NCBI GenBank assembly: GCA_014529385.2
Contig: CM043957.1
Location: forward strand, 72,260,381 to 72,324,380
Source of the DNA: Adiantum capillus-veneris
Taxonomy: Eukaryota > Streptophyta > Polypodiopsida > Polypodiales > Pteridaceae
Direction: 5' to 3'
Length of the DNA stretch: 64,000 nt
Under the pieces are notes generated by a model, which searched no databases, had not been told where the DNA came from, and saw only the letters and a program-made list of their open reading frames with translations. The translations under genes and the position numbers were made by a program. Positions 45,940 through 57,400 of this stretch are shown one piece after another (positions within the stretch are counted from its first letter, which is position 1; every line of letters begins with the position of its first letter).

Positions 45940-48099
45940 CTATCTTTGTTTGCTCTCATCTTTGAAGAACCTTTGTTGTATGATTAAAAAACCTTGAGTG
46001 ACATGAAAGGTTCTCAGAGCCAATAGTAAGATGTAATGAAGTGACGGAGTAAACCTCCTCCATTGAGAAAGTTTCCATAAGCACCCCCCAGGATCAAAGA
46101 TCTTGAAATATCTTTTCCAAAGAGAGATGTATAGTATGGAATCACTTACTGATTTCGGTTGAAGAAACTTGTAGATTTTATTGTTGTCCATCATTGCATC
46201 TATCACTATGAATGTGATATAAAAGATTGGTTGCTCTTCCTCCTGTGTAAAGTTGATGTATCTGCTACGATCTTCAAGAGCTGGTATGAGCAAATTCCTG
46301 AACTGTAGCTCATAAAATTCATTCAACCTAGGTAGGTTCATCAAGTCAAAAATTCTATGACCTTCATGATTTATGAAAGCTTGATCCATGCTTCCAACCG
46401 CTATTGGAAGATATTGCAAATAGTTTACCACATAAGTAGATAATAGACGAAGGTTTCTATTGCTTCCAACACGTTGGAAGAGAATAGATTTTAGAACTGA
46501 TTGATTAAATATCCACATGTAGCAATCAACAAGTTTTTCATCTATGATGAAGACCAGAAGCATCACAATGTGCGACCTCCATACACCAAAGAACCAAATG
46601 AAGAAGGTTTGGAAACATCCTTTCATCACCAAGTATTCATGTCCTCTTCCACTTAAGAAGGTATGGTGCCCCCGATGAAAGGTACATGTGAAGAGAGGAG
46701 AAGTTGACTTTGAAGAGGTGAAACCCAATGTGAAGATGATTGGGGCTTCAAAAGCTTGGATTTTCTTGCTAAGAGATTGTCCCATGAATGAAGAGCCACC
46801 CACTAAAACACCATTGGAGAAAATGATACCCTTCTGACAGTTTCCTTTTATGATTTTATTTTTTACTACTCTCCCATGTTCTTCATCCCCTTCTAAGCCC
46901 CCCCTTTGACAAGGCTGTAACTCCTCACATTGTACCACCTCAAAGGTTGATGGATTACTATCTGATTTTGTGAAAACTTTGGCTTCTTGGATGATAGGTT
47001 CCTCCATGCTTAACATACATGGGTCATACCAATGCTTTTCAACATCCTCAAACACTTCTTGAAGATTATCCTCACATGGATTCAACTCACACTCTTCTAC
47101 TTTGTTTTGGGGTTGGCATTCCATGTACACAATCATCTCTTTACGATCAATGTGGTCTATGATCTCCCCACCTATGATTTCATCTTCTTCTTCACTCTCT
47201 TCTTTTAGACAAGATACACTCTCAGAACATTCCATAAGATCAAGGTTACCTTCAAGGTCTTCATTCTCCATAGAGTCATGTTGCACAAAAGCTTCGTCTG
47301 CTTGGACTAGAATTTGATCCTCCGCCAAAAGGTTGGATGTATCCATTATTGAATCATCAATGCCATTTGAGATATCTTGTGTCGATTTTTGCATGCTTGT
47401 GATAAAGGTAGAAGGAGATTCCACATTTGAATCATGGCCACACACTTTAGCACTTGAATAATCAATTGGCATGTAAGTAACTTCTTCAACATTTGTCGGA
47501 GTAGAAGGAGACAGGTATGGCAAAGGAGATGACTCCTTGATAGAAACACTTTCATGATGGTTGGTTCTTCCAGCATGATGGAAACCATTTTTGATGTAGA
47601 AGTACTTGTAAAACTTCCTTCGGGCAATAGTGACCGCTTCTTCAAAGGTAGAGGGTCCACTACAAGTAACCTTAGTCTTTAGGAAAGGAGACAAACCCGA
47701 AATAAATTGCTCCATTTTTACATAATCTGGAAATGTAGAACTAAATCCACATCTTCCCCATTGACGAGAAAAAATATCCTCATAAGCATAGTAGTCTTCA
47801 CCATGTTGTTGAAGTCTCCCTAATGAAGCCCATGCTTTCTCCGTTGTTGGAAATTTAGAGAATCTGGTCTTCAATGCTTTGGAAATTTGGGTATACCCAT
47901 CTTCAATCTGAGAAGACATACTCCAAAACCATTTCTCAGCGTTGCCTCTAAGGCATAGCAATAGAAAATCCCCTTTTTCAATGTCATCCCTTTTACCAAG
48001 GATACGACAAACCATTCTAAAATCAGCAAGAAAATCATCAACATCTTCTTCTAGATTTCCAAAGAAGATTGGGATATCATCAAAGGTATAGCGTATCAT
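45940..48099 (-). CDS. Intact 719-residue gag-like protein of gypsy-2
   Basis: Residues 1-170 match the retrotransposon gag domain (FLADFRMVCRILGKRDDIEK, FLLLCLRGNAEKWFWSM, ALKTRFSKF, EQFISGLSPFLKTKV). An acidic, Ser/Glu-rich middle (about 240-400) follows, then a C-terminal 300 residues of unknown type. No zinc knuckle, protease motif or reverse transcriptase is present. The start (MIRYTFDDIPIFF) is 312 bp inside the primer-binding site. The frame is unbroken, which fits the near-identical LTRs and a recent insertion. It would form the particle but needs enzymes from another element. Confidence 0.8.
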   Translation of the reverse strand: MIRYTFDDIPIFFGNLEEDVDDFLADFRMVCRILGKRDDIEKGDFLLLCLRGNAEKWFWSMSSQIEDGYTQISKALKTRFSKFPTTEKAWASLGRLQQHGEDYYAYEDIFSRQWGRCGFSSTFPDYVKMEQFISGLSPFLKTKVTCSGPSTFEEAVTIARRKFYKYFYIKNGFHHAGRTNHHESVSIKESSPLPYLSPSTPTNVEEVTYMPIDYSSAKVCGHDSNVESPSTFITSMQKSTQDISNGIDDSIMDTSNLLAEDQILVQADEAFVQHDSMENEDLEGNLDLMECSESVSCLKEESEEEDEIIGGEIIDHIDRKEMIVYMECQPQNKVEECELNPCEDNLQEVFEDVEKHWYDPCMLSMEEPIIQEAKVFTKSDSNPSTFEVVQCEELQPCQRGGLEGDEEHGRVVKNKIIKGNCQKGIIFSNGVLVGGSSFMGQSLSKKIQAFEAPIIFTLGFTSSKSTSPLFTCTFHRGHHTFLSGRGHEYLVMKGCFQTFFIWFFGVWRSHIVMLLVFIIDEKLVDCYMWIFNQSVLKSILFQRVGSNRNLRLLSTYVVNYLQYLPIAVGSMDQAFINHEGHRIFDLMNLPRLNEFYELQFRNLLIPALEDRSRYINFTQEEEQPIFYITFIVIDAMMDNNKIYKFLQPKSVSDSILYISLWKRYFKIFDPGGCLWKLSQWRRFTPSLHYILLLALRTFHVTQGFLIIQQRFFKDESKQR

Positions 48100-48390
48100 A
48101 GTCTCTCAGTGCTAGAACCACAAAAAGATTAGCTCCAAACAATCATTTTCTCTCATGACATCAACTAACTACACAAAGTTTTGAAAGGTCTTTCAACATG
48201 AATTCTAGATTCTTATGTGAAAATGCTTTTTCCTTTCTTATGTTATGCTAATCCAAACCATATTCTAGATCAATTTTTGTTGCCTTGAAATTCAACTCGG
48301 TCATACAAGTTTTCATGATTCATATAATCTACTTGATTATGCTAAAATTCAAGTATGCATGCAATACAACAACAATAAGCACAAAGTCAT

Positions 48391-48410
48391 TCCTCCGTGG
48401 GGGCACCAAT
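48391..48410 (-). other. Gypsy-2 primer-binding site
   Basis: The minus strand after the LTR edge reads TTGGTGCCCCCACGGAGGA, sharing its first bases and the GGAGGA end with the gypsy-1 site. Confidence 0.65.
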
Positions 48411-48411
48411 T

Positions 48412-51004
48412 TTAGGCGATCCGAGGCGGGCAACAAGAAGAGGGGCCTCTAAACACTCTTCGAGGCTCCCGTGCTGCTCAATTGGGGTTGGGGCAAGCAC
48501 AATCAAAGACAACAACAACCCACAACAAGAAACCAAACAAGAAAAGGGGCACCACCTAGTTGTAGATGCGAACTAGGGTGCACGTGATATCTCCTTGTAC
48601 TCAAACGCACAAAGAGAGGAGAATTCAAGTTAGACACACACACCAAACACAAACATTCACCACGCCAGAGCGAGGTAAAGAGCACAAATCAAATTGAGCA
48701 ACTCAGTCCTAACCTTAAAGACTAGATGCACACAAAGCTTGATGAGAAATAGAGAGACAACACAAAACTTGACCTTGTTGCCAATACACAAATTGTCTTA
48801 GGGTCACGGGATCCCTCTCACCGAGCACCCTCTTACAATTTACCTTTTAGGCAAACAATTCAACAAGCCCTCAAACCACCAAGCATGAAATGACACAACA
48901 AACTTCAAGGACAATATACCTTCAACCACCTGATGAGCCAACTTATCAAGTCAATTTGGAGAGAAGAGTCGTAGTTACAGCAAACAATTGCACCCAAAAC
49001 TAAAAATCTTATTTATGCACAATAGTAGGCTACAAGTGTGATGAAGAGTATGGCATACACTCCTCTCCTCTAGATGGCATAACTAACTTCAAGCTCCTCT
49101 ATGCACCTATGTGTAACGATGGAATAGAGCACTCACGATGCACACACTCTACACAAATAGGCTTGAAGAGTGGTGTGTTATGTGTTGAGAATGGTGTGGT
49201 GTAGTGTGATCATGTGATGTTTTACAAGGGAGAGAAGGGCTCTTTTTATAGGTTTTAGAAGCCCCGATTAGGATTAGGCCTAATCAAGTTTATTTGAAGG
49301 AATAAAAGATTATGCATATTTTTTTTTTTTAATGAGGGTGGGTCTCTCTTGTCCTTTGAGTCACATCGATGTGGGCTCAAGGGAAGAGAATTATTGAGGA
49401 TGAAAGGAGAGAGGATTAAGTGAATAATTGGGGAGTGCCTACTCTAGTAGAGGGTGCATTTTACAATAAGGTTAGTGGCTAGTAGTTAGTATTTATCACT
49501 AGAAAATATTTACAAAATCATTCACCAAATGGTGAGATATATGATGAGAAAAGTTAGAGAAGGGATGAGCTTGTAAAGAGAGGTTGAAGCTTTGGAGAAG
49601 TTGACATTCACCTCTTTACAGCACCGGAAGAAGAAGCAGTCAGCATGGCGAAGCAATGCGTGTCGATGAAGCTATGTTATCTTCAAATCTTGGAAAATTC
49701 ATGATAAAAGTCTTCATTTGCAGAGGTTATCCGTGGATTTTTGCAAATTTTTTGAAGTTCTTTACAAAGCTGAAGAGAGTATGGTAATACGGACATATAT
49801 GTGGAGAGAAAGGGGGACACATAGGGTGTAGAAATGGAGGATGAAGGCTATGGAGGTGTGAGAGATGTGGCAATGGTGAAGAGGGTGAATTAGGACATGG
49901 GAGTTGCAGGTTTGGGAGTGGGAAGGAGAGGGAGGAGTGTGTGTGAAAGAGGAAAATGATAAAGTGGAAGAGGGAGTGTGGCTGCATAGCATGGGCAAAC
50001 TGGGGTCCACCAATAAAATCATAGCTCACAGCTCGTACCTCAAAAAAATATGAAACAATTTGAGGTGAAAGTTTAACTCACGAGCTACAACTTTTTGTTT
50101 GTATCACCTTTTCAAATTCGGGGAGCATGTGATCTTTAAAAATTCAGCAAAACTGACTGTTTTTTCCACTGCACAAGGTCCTTGTGAGGTCCTTCTTTGG
50201 ATGATTCTTTTGAATACCTCCAAGAGTGAGCTCCCCATGGTGCATGCATGCATGCTACATACCCTTGAACTTATTTGGTAGGTCTATAATTGAAGATATT
50301 ATTGAGATCATGATATAAGTGAATAGTACAACTAAGAAAATCAAATATTGAGGGGTCTAAAAAAATATGTACATGTCAAATATAAATAATATAGGTGGAA
50401 AAAATATAAAGGGGTCAAAATAAATCTCTCTCATTATAAGTCTACCATAAAAAGATGAATATTTTTGGTGGTCTAATTTATGAGTGTAATAGAGAATAGA
50501 TGTAGGAAGGAAAAAATGACAATAGTGAAAAAATATACACATAAATAAAACTAATTTTTTTGGATTTTTATTGGGATGGAGTTACACCAAAAATAAGAGA
50601 AGCTTGCATGAAATTATTTTTATATGGAATAAAGAGTATGCAAAATGGTAAGAAAAAATATGGTAATGGTGAGTCAATGTGCATAGCATAAATAACACAC
50701 ACCTAAGTATAAATATTTAAATAAATACCAAAATAGTTATGAAAAATAATTTTATTTAGGTCCTATATACAATAAAATATTTACACACAAATGGGCCATA
50801 ATATACTTATATTTTTTATTTTATTTTGGCTCAACTAGCCCAGTGACTAGCTAATTGAGGGTTTTTAAGAAAATATGGAGAAGTCCCCTAACTCACACAC
50901 GCCTATGTATAGTGAAATGGTAGGGATAACCAAAATGTTTGAGTGATTTGATAGGGTGAGGTAGCTTACTATGGAAATTATTGAAAGCCGAAAAACGGCT
51001 ATCA
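48412..51004 (-). repeat. 5' LTR of gypsy-2
   Basis: It begins ttaggcgatcc, with the terminal G mutated, and ends cggctatca at 51004. It abuts the copia reverse transcriptase at 51005 with the duplicated atag. A minus-strand TATA-like box (ctttttatag on plus, 49242-49251) carries one change from the other copies. Confidence 0.9.
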
Positions 51005-52871
51005 ATAGCCTTGATATTTTCATACCAAGTATCCTCTTTGCAACACCTAAATCTTTCATTGAAAAAGATTTAGACAGCTCCTCTTTTAGGTCTTTGATGT
51101 CGTGCATGTTAGCACTTGCAATCAACATGTCATCAACATACAACATTAGGATGATGAATTTTCCATCTCCCAAATTCTTCGTGTAGACGCATTGATCCGA
51201 GTTGCATCTTGTGAATCCATGATCCAACATCCATCGATCAAACTTCAAGTACCATTGTCTTGATGCTTGCTTTAAACCATACAAGCTCTTCTTTAATCTG
51301 CAAACCATTTTCTCCTTACCTTTTACTTCATACCCCTTTGGTTGAAGCATGTAGATTTCCTCCTCTAAGTCACCGTGAGGGAATGCCGTATTTACATCTG
51401 TTTGCTCGAGATTTAGATCATGAGCAGCCACAAGGCTTAAGACAAGCCTAATTGAGTTCATTTTTATAATAGGAGAAAATGTTTCATTGAAGTCAATACC
51501 TTTATTTTGAGAAAAACCTTTTACCACAAGCCTAGACTTGTACCTTTTCTTCCCACCTTCTTCTTCCTTCACCTTGTACACCCATTTGTTTTGAAGTGCC
51601 CGCTTACCTTTAGGCAATTCAACCAAATCCCATGTTTGGTTGCGATGTAGTGAGTCCATCTCCAGTTGCATGCTCTTCGTCCATTCTTCTTTGGATTCAT
51701 GTTGCATAGCTTCTTTGTATGATTCTCGCTCTCCAAAATCTGAGATCAAGAGATGGTTGAAGGAAGGAACAAACCTTTCTGGAGGTCTACTTGCTCTTGT
51801 AGATATTCGGGGAATAGGTTGAGGCTCCTCATTTGGTTGACGTTGTTGCACATTGTCACCGTTTGCAGTCCTTGAGTCTTCACCGTCCTCAAGCTCCATG
51901 TACTCATCACTTGTTTTTTTTGTTTGTTTTCTTTCTATGTAACCTTTGTACATATTTTTTTCGTTAAAAATTACATCCCTACTCCTTAAGATTTTACCAT
52001 CTTCAGGATTCCATAGGCGATACCCAAAGTCACCTTCTCCATAGCCAATGAAGAAACACTTTTTGGACTTTGCATCTAGCTTTGATCTTAGGCTTCTATC
52101 TATGTGCATGAAAGCCTCACACCCAAACACTTTGAGAAATGCATAATTCACCGGTTTATCTGTCCATGCCTCTTCTGGAACTCCCCCATCCAATGCCGTT
52201 GAGGGTGACCGATTGATTAAGTACACAGACGTACTTACAGCTTCTGCCCAAAGCTCAAGCGGTAGGCATGCATGTAGCCGCATGCTTTGTGATCGCTCCA
52301 TGATTGTCCTGTTCATCCTTTCCGAAATCCCATTTTGTTGAGGTGTCCTTGGGGTTGTCCTTTGCCTCCGAATTCCATTGCTAGCACAAAAGCTTTCAAA
52401 AGCTTGGCTGCAATATTCGCCTCCATTGTCGGATCTGAGGCATTTAACCTTGGTACCTGTTTCATTCTCCACAAAGGCTTTCCACCTTTGAAATATGGAA
52501 AATACATCGGATTTATTCTTCATGACATAAACCCATGTTTTTCTAGTCGCATCGTCTATGAATGTTACATAGTACAATGAGCCACCAAGTGATGGTGTAC
52601 TTGCAGGACCCCAAACATCAGAATGAACCAACTCAAGTTTTTTATTTTTTCTTTCATTTCCTGATTTTTGAAATTTCACCCTCTTTTGTTTACCATAAAC
52701 ACAATCTTCACAGAATTGTAGGTCCACTTCTTTCAAACCTGGTAGAAGCTTCTTTGTTTGAAGGATTTGTATTCCTTTGGCACTCATATGCCCAAGTCGA
52801 TAGTGCCACACCGCACTGTCAACTTCTGTAGTTGCTGCACAAGCTGAAGGTTGCATGCTAACAGTACACAA
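51005..52871 (-). pseudogene. Copia integrase and reverse transcriptase, truncated
   Basis: The pre-integrase zinc region is WHYRLGHMSAKGIQ and CEDCVYGKQKRVKF. The integrase triad lies in DVWGPASTPS, LRSDNGGEYCS and RTPQQNGISERMNR. Reverse transcriptase follows with NKWVYKVKEEE, FSPIIKMNSIRLVLSLVA, the copia-type LYGLKQASRQWY and the catalytic ILMLYVDDMLIAS. The frame ends RILGMKIS at the gypsy-2 border; the last codons before the recorded stop come from the LTR. The frame upstream is continuous apart from stops, so this copy decayed by point mutation. Confidence 0.92.
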
Positions 52872-53258
52872 CTAAAGTGTACCGACTTTTTCTCCCTTGG
52901 CAACCACCAAAGATCCCTTTGAGATCTTCCACCGTTTGTTTCCGAATGCAATGTTGTGACCTTCATCGTCCAATTGTCCTGTAGAGATTAAATTTTTGCA
53001 AAGAGAAGGAACATGCCTAACATCTTTAAGCTTCCATTCATTTCCGTTAGTAGTTTTGACAGAAATTGTACCTTTGCCGACAATCTCACAAGCTTCATCA
53101 TCTCCCAAGTATACATACCCAAAATTACCTTTGGTGTACTCTTGGAAATGTTGCTTGTGTGGTGTCGCATGGAATGAAGCCCCGGAATCTACTATCCATG
53201 AATTAGATACATTGTCTAATGAGAGAATTAGAGCATCTTGCTCTAATTTACCTGCCAC
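52872..53258 (-). pseudogene. Copia protease
   Basis: The active site reads SWIVDSGASFHATPHKQHF, the standard copia DSGAS box, in the same frame as gag and integrase. A stop (TAG at 52872-52874) separates it from the integrase frame. The protease cuts the copia polyprotein. Confidence 0.9.
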
Positions 53259-54068
53259 ATTGGCCTCCGATGTTGGCTGGTTGTCTTGAGACTCAGTCTC
53301 CTTCTTCTTCTTGGACTAGAAATCCTTCTTGACGTGGCCCTTCTTACCGTAGTTCCAACATTCAAGAACTGACTTTGTGCGTGACTTGCTCCATCTTGAG
53401 TGATCATGACCCTTTTGGTTTTTGAACCTCTCCTTAGGCCTTCCTCTTGTTTCCACTGACAATGCAGCACTTGATGATTCTCCTGTACTTCTCCTTCGCA
53501 TTTCCTCACTTAGGAAAACACCCACAACATCATCAAACTTAAGAGTATTTGTACCAGAGATAGAATTACTTAAAGCCATCACAAGGCTATCCCAACTATC
53601 CGGTAGAGATGATAGTATAAGGAGAGCTCACACATCATCATCAAAATTGATTTTCACCGATCAAAGTTGACTTATGTTTGTGTTAAAGTCATTTAGGTGT
53701 TCTACAACTGAACCATTCTCTGCCATCTTTAGATTGAACAAGCGCTTCATAAGAAATACTTTATTGGATGCCGATGGTTTCTCGTAGAAGTCGTCAAGTG
53801 ACTTCATCAAGTCCTCCATGGTCTTCATCTCCGAAACATTGAAGGCCATCGTTGACGCCAAGATTAACCGGATTGTTCCCAGGGCCTTTTGATCAAGGAC
53901 AATCCATGCTTCATCTGTCATCGTTACGGGCTTCTTTGCAAGACCGCCTAGTGGCAAATAGAGGTCCTTCTGGTAGAGATAGTCTTCAATCTGCATCTTC
54001 CAATGTTGGTAGTTTTTGCCATTGAACTTCTCAATCTTGATCTTTCCTTCCTCCACCATAACTCCCAC
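53259..54068 (-). pseudogene. Copia gag with zinc knuckle
   Basis: It starts MGVMVEEGKIKIEKFNGKNY, with WKMQIEDYLYQKDLYLPL, the usual copia gag start. The knuckle is degenerate: CWNYGKKGHVKKDF, with two of the ligands replaced. In-frame stops occur at 53661, shortly after it in DDV-stop-ALLILSSLP, and at 53316. The whole gag-pol stays in one frame. The gag-pol start is 51 bp after the primer-binding site. Confidence 0.9.
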
Positions 54069-54118
54069 TCAATTCAAGGAATCCTTTCCTTGAGATAATT
54101 TAGCTACGAGCAAACCTT

Positions 54119-54130
54119 GCTCTGATACCA
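54119..54130 (-). other. Copia primer-binding site (initiator Met tRNA)
   Basis: The minus strand reads TGGTATCAGAGC, complementary to the 3' end of plant initiator methionine tRNA, the usual copia primer. It is 2 bp from the LTR. Confidence 0.95.
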
Positions 54131-54132
54131 GT

Positions 54133-54876
54133 TGTTAGGAAATAAGACATAGCTAAATAGATAATTGAGTAGATTACTTAATGGAGAGAGACAGATTTAC
54201 ATACACGATATTATAGAGTAGAGAGAGAGAGAGAGAGTACACATGATATACGTGGTTCACCCAATGTGGGCTACGTCCATGGGAAAGCATCCACTCAATG
54301 CCTTTAGTACTTCAAAACAAGAAGTAGTTTACAAAGGGATTATACCCTTAATGGAGCTCACGCCTTGCTTCACTCTCACCACCTCACACTCACCTTGTTG
54401 CATCAACTTCACACTATGAAATGTGTGTAGAAATGGCCTCCTTTTATAGGCCAAAAGGGCTGCCCTCTCTCATGAAAGGCAGCCATGTGTAGCCGCCCTT
54501 GTGTAGATAAGTCCAAATCAGACCCTTCAATCCGCCCATGTGTGGCCGCCCTTGAGAAGACAAGTCCGCTTTTGAATTCGGCCACCGGCCATCGGCCATT
54601 GACTTCTGACCACCGGCCACCGGCCATTGACTAACGGCCACCGGCCAACCGATTGGTTGTTTTCCGACCACTTTCCGACCAACGTCCGGCCATAATATTC
54701 TGGCAAAAAAGAATATTCCGGCGAGGGGAAAAAAAAGTCTCGGGGGCGGAAGCCCCCGAGGCCCCTAAAGTTGCCCCTGATTTTTGGTTTCCGGCGAGTG
54801 ATTTTCCTTCACGCACGATGGCTTCTCCTCATAATGGGGCCCTTACAAATGTGCGCTTTTACCACATAAAATTACA
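54133..54876 (-). repeat. Copia 5' LTR
   Basis: Plus-strand ends are TGTTAGGAAA and AAATTACA. A minus-strand TATAAAAGGAGG box lies at about 54438-54449. The stretch acgtggttcacccaatgtgggctacgtcc (54250-54278) is of the type common after the start site in plant copia LTRs. A GC-rich part (54540-54665) has several copies of ggccaccggcc. The LTR cuts the LINE at 54877. Confidence 0.88.
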
Positions 54877-57400
54877 AGGATAAATCAGTCTCCATACTTA
54901 ACACATAAAGAAGAGCCGGTGTCACCAATGCATAAAAATGGTACTTCTTGAGAACCCAAGACTTGATGTTTCTCGCCTTACACATGTTCTCAAATGCATA
55001 ATATGCTCTTTTTCCCGCTTTCAAATGAAGCATAGCACAATCATGCCACTTGTGATTAGACAAAACCTCAAGGCCAAGGTACTTAAATATCTCAACAACT
55101 TCAAATGTCTCATTGTTGTACACAATGCATGGCTTCTCCTTATGGTTGAATTTCACAAGCGTAACCTTTGTTTTGGATTTATTCACAATTAGCCCACTAT
55201 GCAAGCAAAAGTTCTCAAGGACAACCATAAGCTTTTGTGCCTCTTCTAAAGTGTGTGCTAGAAGCACTACATCATTTGCATACAACAAAAGCATGATTAT
55301 CGCATTGCAAATAGTGACCTCTTCAATGCCTTCTTCTTGCATAAACTCAAGTACCATTTGTTTCAATTGACCGATGCATAGACTAAAGAGAGTTGGTGAC
55401 AACGGACATCCTTGTTTAGCCCCAATAGTGCTTACAAAAAAATTTGAAATTCCTCTTCCCATGCGCTTTTGACACATCACCTTCTCATAGATTCAAGAAA
55501 CCGCAAGCACAAACTCACTTGGCACTTGGAGTTCTTCCATCCTTCTCCACAAATTGCTACGTGGAATCATATCAAAGGTTTTATTAAAGTCCACAAAACA
55601 TCAATACAATTGCTTGCCTTTCAACCAACTTTCCTCCATGAGAACACGAAGAGTGACAAGATGTTTAATGGTGCTATGGCATCGACAAAAACCCGCTTGT
55701 CCTTTTGCATGCTTGTCATTCTCTTCAGCCCAATCACTCAATTTCATCTCCACTATACACCCAAACAACTTTTCCATAAGATATCCAATCATTGTACTCC
55801 ATTAGTTTTTTACATTCTTTACATCCCCTCCTTTATGCAAAGTCTTCACCCAGTTAGTACTCCAATCATAAGGCATACCATGTTGAAGTGCAAGATTGAA
55901 CATATCACATATCCACTCATGTGTAAAATCTCCCGTCCATTTGATCATCTCCGACTTGATACCTTGAAGATCTCCCGCTTTGCAAGTGGTCAACTTCTCA
56001 AGCCCACCGCATACATCTTCAATAGTAAAAAAAGAAAGAGCGTACATGGGAGTGATCTATAAAATGGCATTTGGTTGCTCATATAATTGCCTAAAATGTG
56101 TGTACATATCCACAAGACTCAAGTTACCAATTTTTCAACCCGCTCGCCCCTCAAGTTTCTCTAAAATCTTTCACATGCATGTGCCTTTTCTTGGACTTAG
56201 AAAAGTTGTTGCTTTACTTCCAGTCTTCTTATCTTCTTTTGAATCAATGCCTTGTATGTCTGCAAATGACTCTGATAGTTGTCTTTGTCCATAGTTGCAT
56301 CAAGCTTTATCAAGGACTTTTGAGCATCATGACATTCTTTATCAAACCACCTTTTGCGTGATCTATCTTTGTTGATACCATGGAGATGCTTTATGGGAAA
56401 GCATTCTTCGGCACAAGAACAAATAAGTTTCTTAAAAGCTTCCCATTTAGTTTCCAATGGTACGTCTTATTGCAGTTTGTCATGCATAACTTTTTCTCAA
56501 CAATTTCAATGTACATTGGTGCCCGTTTGAAATCCATACATAGTGATAACTTCTCTTTCCTTTGGCTGAGATTATCATGCTTTGTTGCTTCTCCTTCTCC
56601 ACATGGAAGGTCAATACATAAGGTTTCAATGGTCTGATTCCAAGGCCCATTGGCCAAACACAAAACTCTTTATGCGATACATGATGGCTTCAGAGAGTAG
56701 TATATAGTCAATCACACTATCCCATTATGTTTTCTACATGTAAATCCACTCGCTCCACTCACAAAGATACACCATTAGCAATGAGTATACCCGTGCTATT
56801 ACACATGTATAAATTTAACTTTCCATAATGATCCGGCTCTTTCTCATCCATTGAAGTACAATTATACAAGTGAACTTCCTCCAACTCTCTTGAAATGTAT
56901 GGCATATCAAATTGTTGAGTATCAAGTTGCAATATTTTTGTGCGAGCATTCATATCCCCAAATACAATAACATCATCTTCGCCTTTGAAATAAGCAATGT
57001 CCTCTTCTAAATAAAAAAATGGTGATCTCTATCCATGCAAGCATAAAAGGGGGAATCATGATGAGGAATGTAGCAACCGGCTACAAAAATGGATGCTCTT
57101 TTTGGTGTCATAATTTTCAGCCATACATAACGTTTGTACTTGTCATCTTTCACAATTGATAAAAAATCTTCCAATACTTTCTTAACCATACATGCTACCC
57201 CTCCTTGCCCTCTTTGTTACTTGAGATTCTTTAACCACATCAATGAATGTACATTCTAATCCTCCAATCCGTTAATCCTTTGTGTATCATGATCCCAAGT
57301 TTCAACAAGAAGTACAACCGTTGGCTTTGCTTGTTAGTTCGTTATTGCCAACCCCCGCATTCCATGGGTATCCATTGCAATTTCATAAGCATATTTTCAA
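54877..57400 (-). pseudogene. LINE ORF2: endonuclease and reverse transcriptase
   Basis: The endonuclease begins near 57340 with KPTVVLLVETWDHDTQRING, matching the L1-type catalytic glutamate block. It continues GQGGVACMVKKVLEDFLSIV and ASIFVAGCYIPHHDSPFY. A linker has KRWFDKECHDAQ. Reverse transcriptase blocks are KAGDLQGIKSEMIKWTG, QAGFCRCHSTIKHLVTLRVL, CFVDFNKTFDMIPR, GAKQGCPLSPTLFSLCI and LLLYANDVVLLA, where the catalytic ADD is changed to AND. There are frameshifts and stops throughout. The last codons before the stop at 54872 come from the copia LTR. Confidence 0.85.

Larger units (their letters stand above)
43271..51004 (-). mobile_element. Gypsy-2: young, gag-only LTR retrotransposon
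   Basis: LTRs of 2596 bp (43271-45866) and 2593 bp (48412-51004) are nearly identical by eye. They flank a 2.5-kb interior with one intact ORF. The 4 bp atag flank it (43267-43270 and 51005-51008). The primer-binding site (48391-48410) and a tract reading CTAAGGGGGGGCT on the minus strand (45868-45880) are both present. There is no protease, reverse transcriptase or integrase, so it must rely on another element. Its LTR ends, the first 1.2 kb and the priming site resemble gypsy-1. Confidence 0.88.
51005..54876 (-). mobile_element. Ty1-copia retrotransposon, 3' part missing
   Basis: Minus-strand order is 5' LTR (54133-54876), primer-binding site (54119-54130), gag, protease, integrase and reverse transcriptase up to 51005, where the gypsy-2 LTR begins. 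RNase H and the 3' LTR are not found on the other side of gypsy-2. Integrase before reverse transcriptase is the defining copia order. Confidence 0.92.

Noticed and set aside
45940-48099. A host gene of 719 codons
   Set aside because: It lies between two near-identical LTRs with primer site and polypurine tract in place, and its first 170 residues fit retrotransposon gag.
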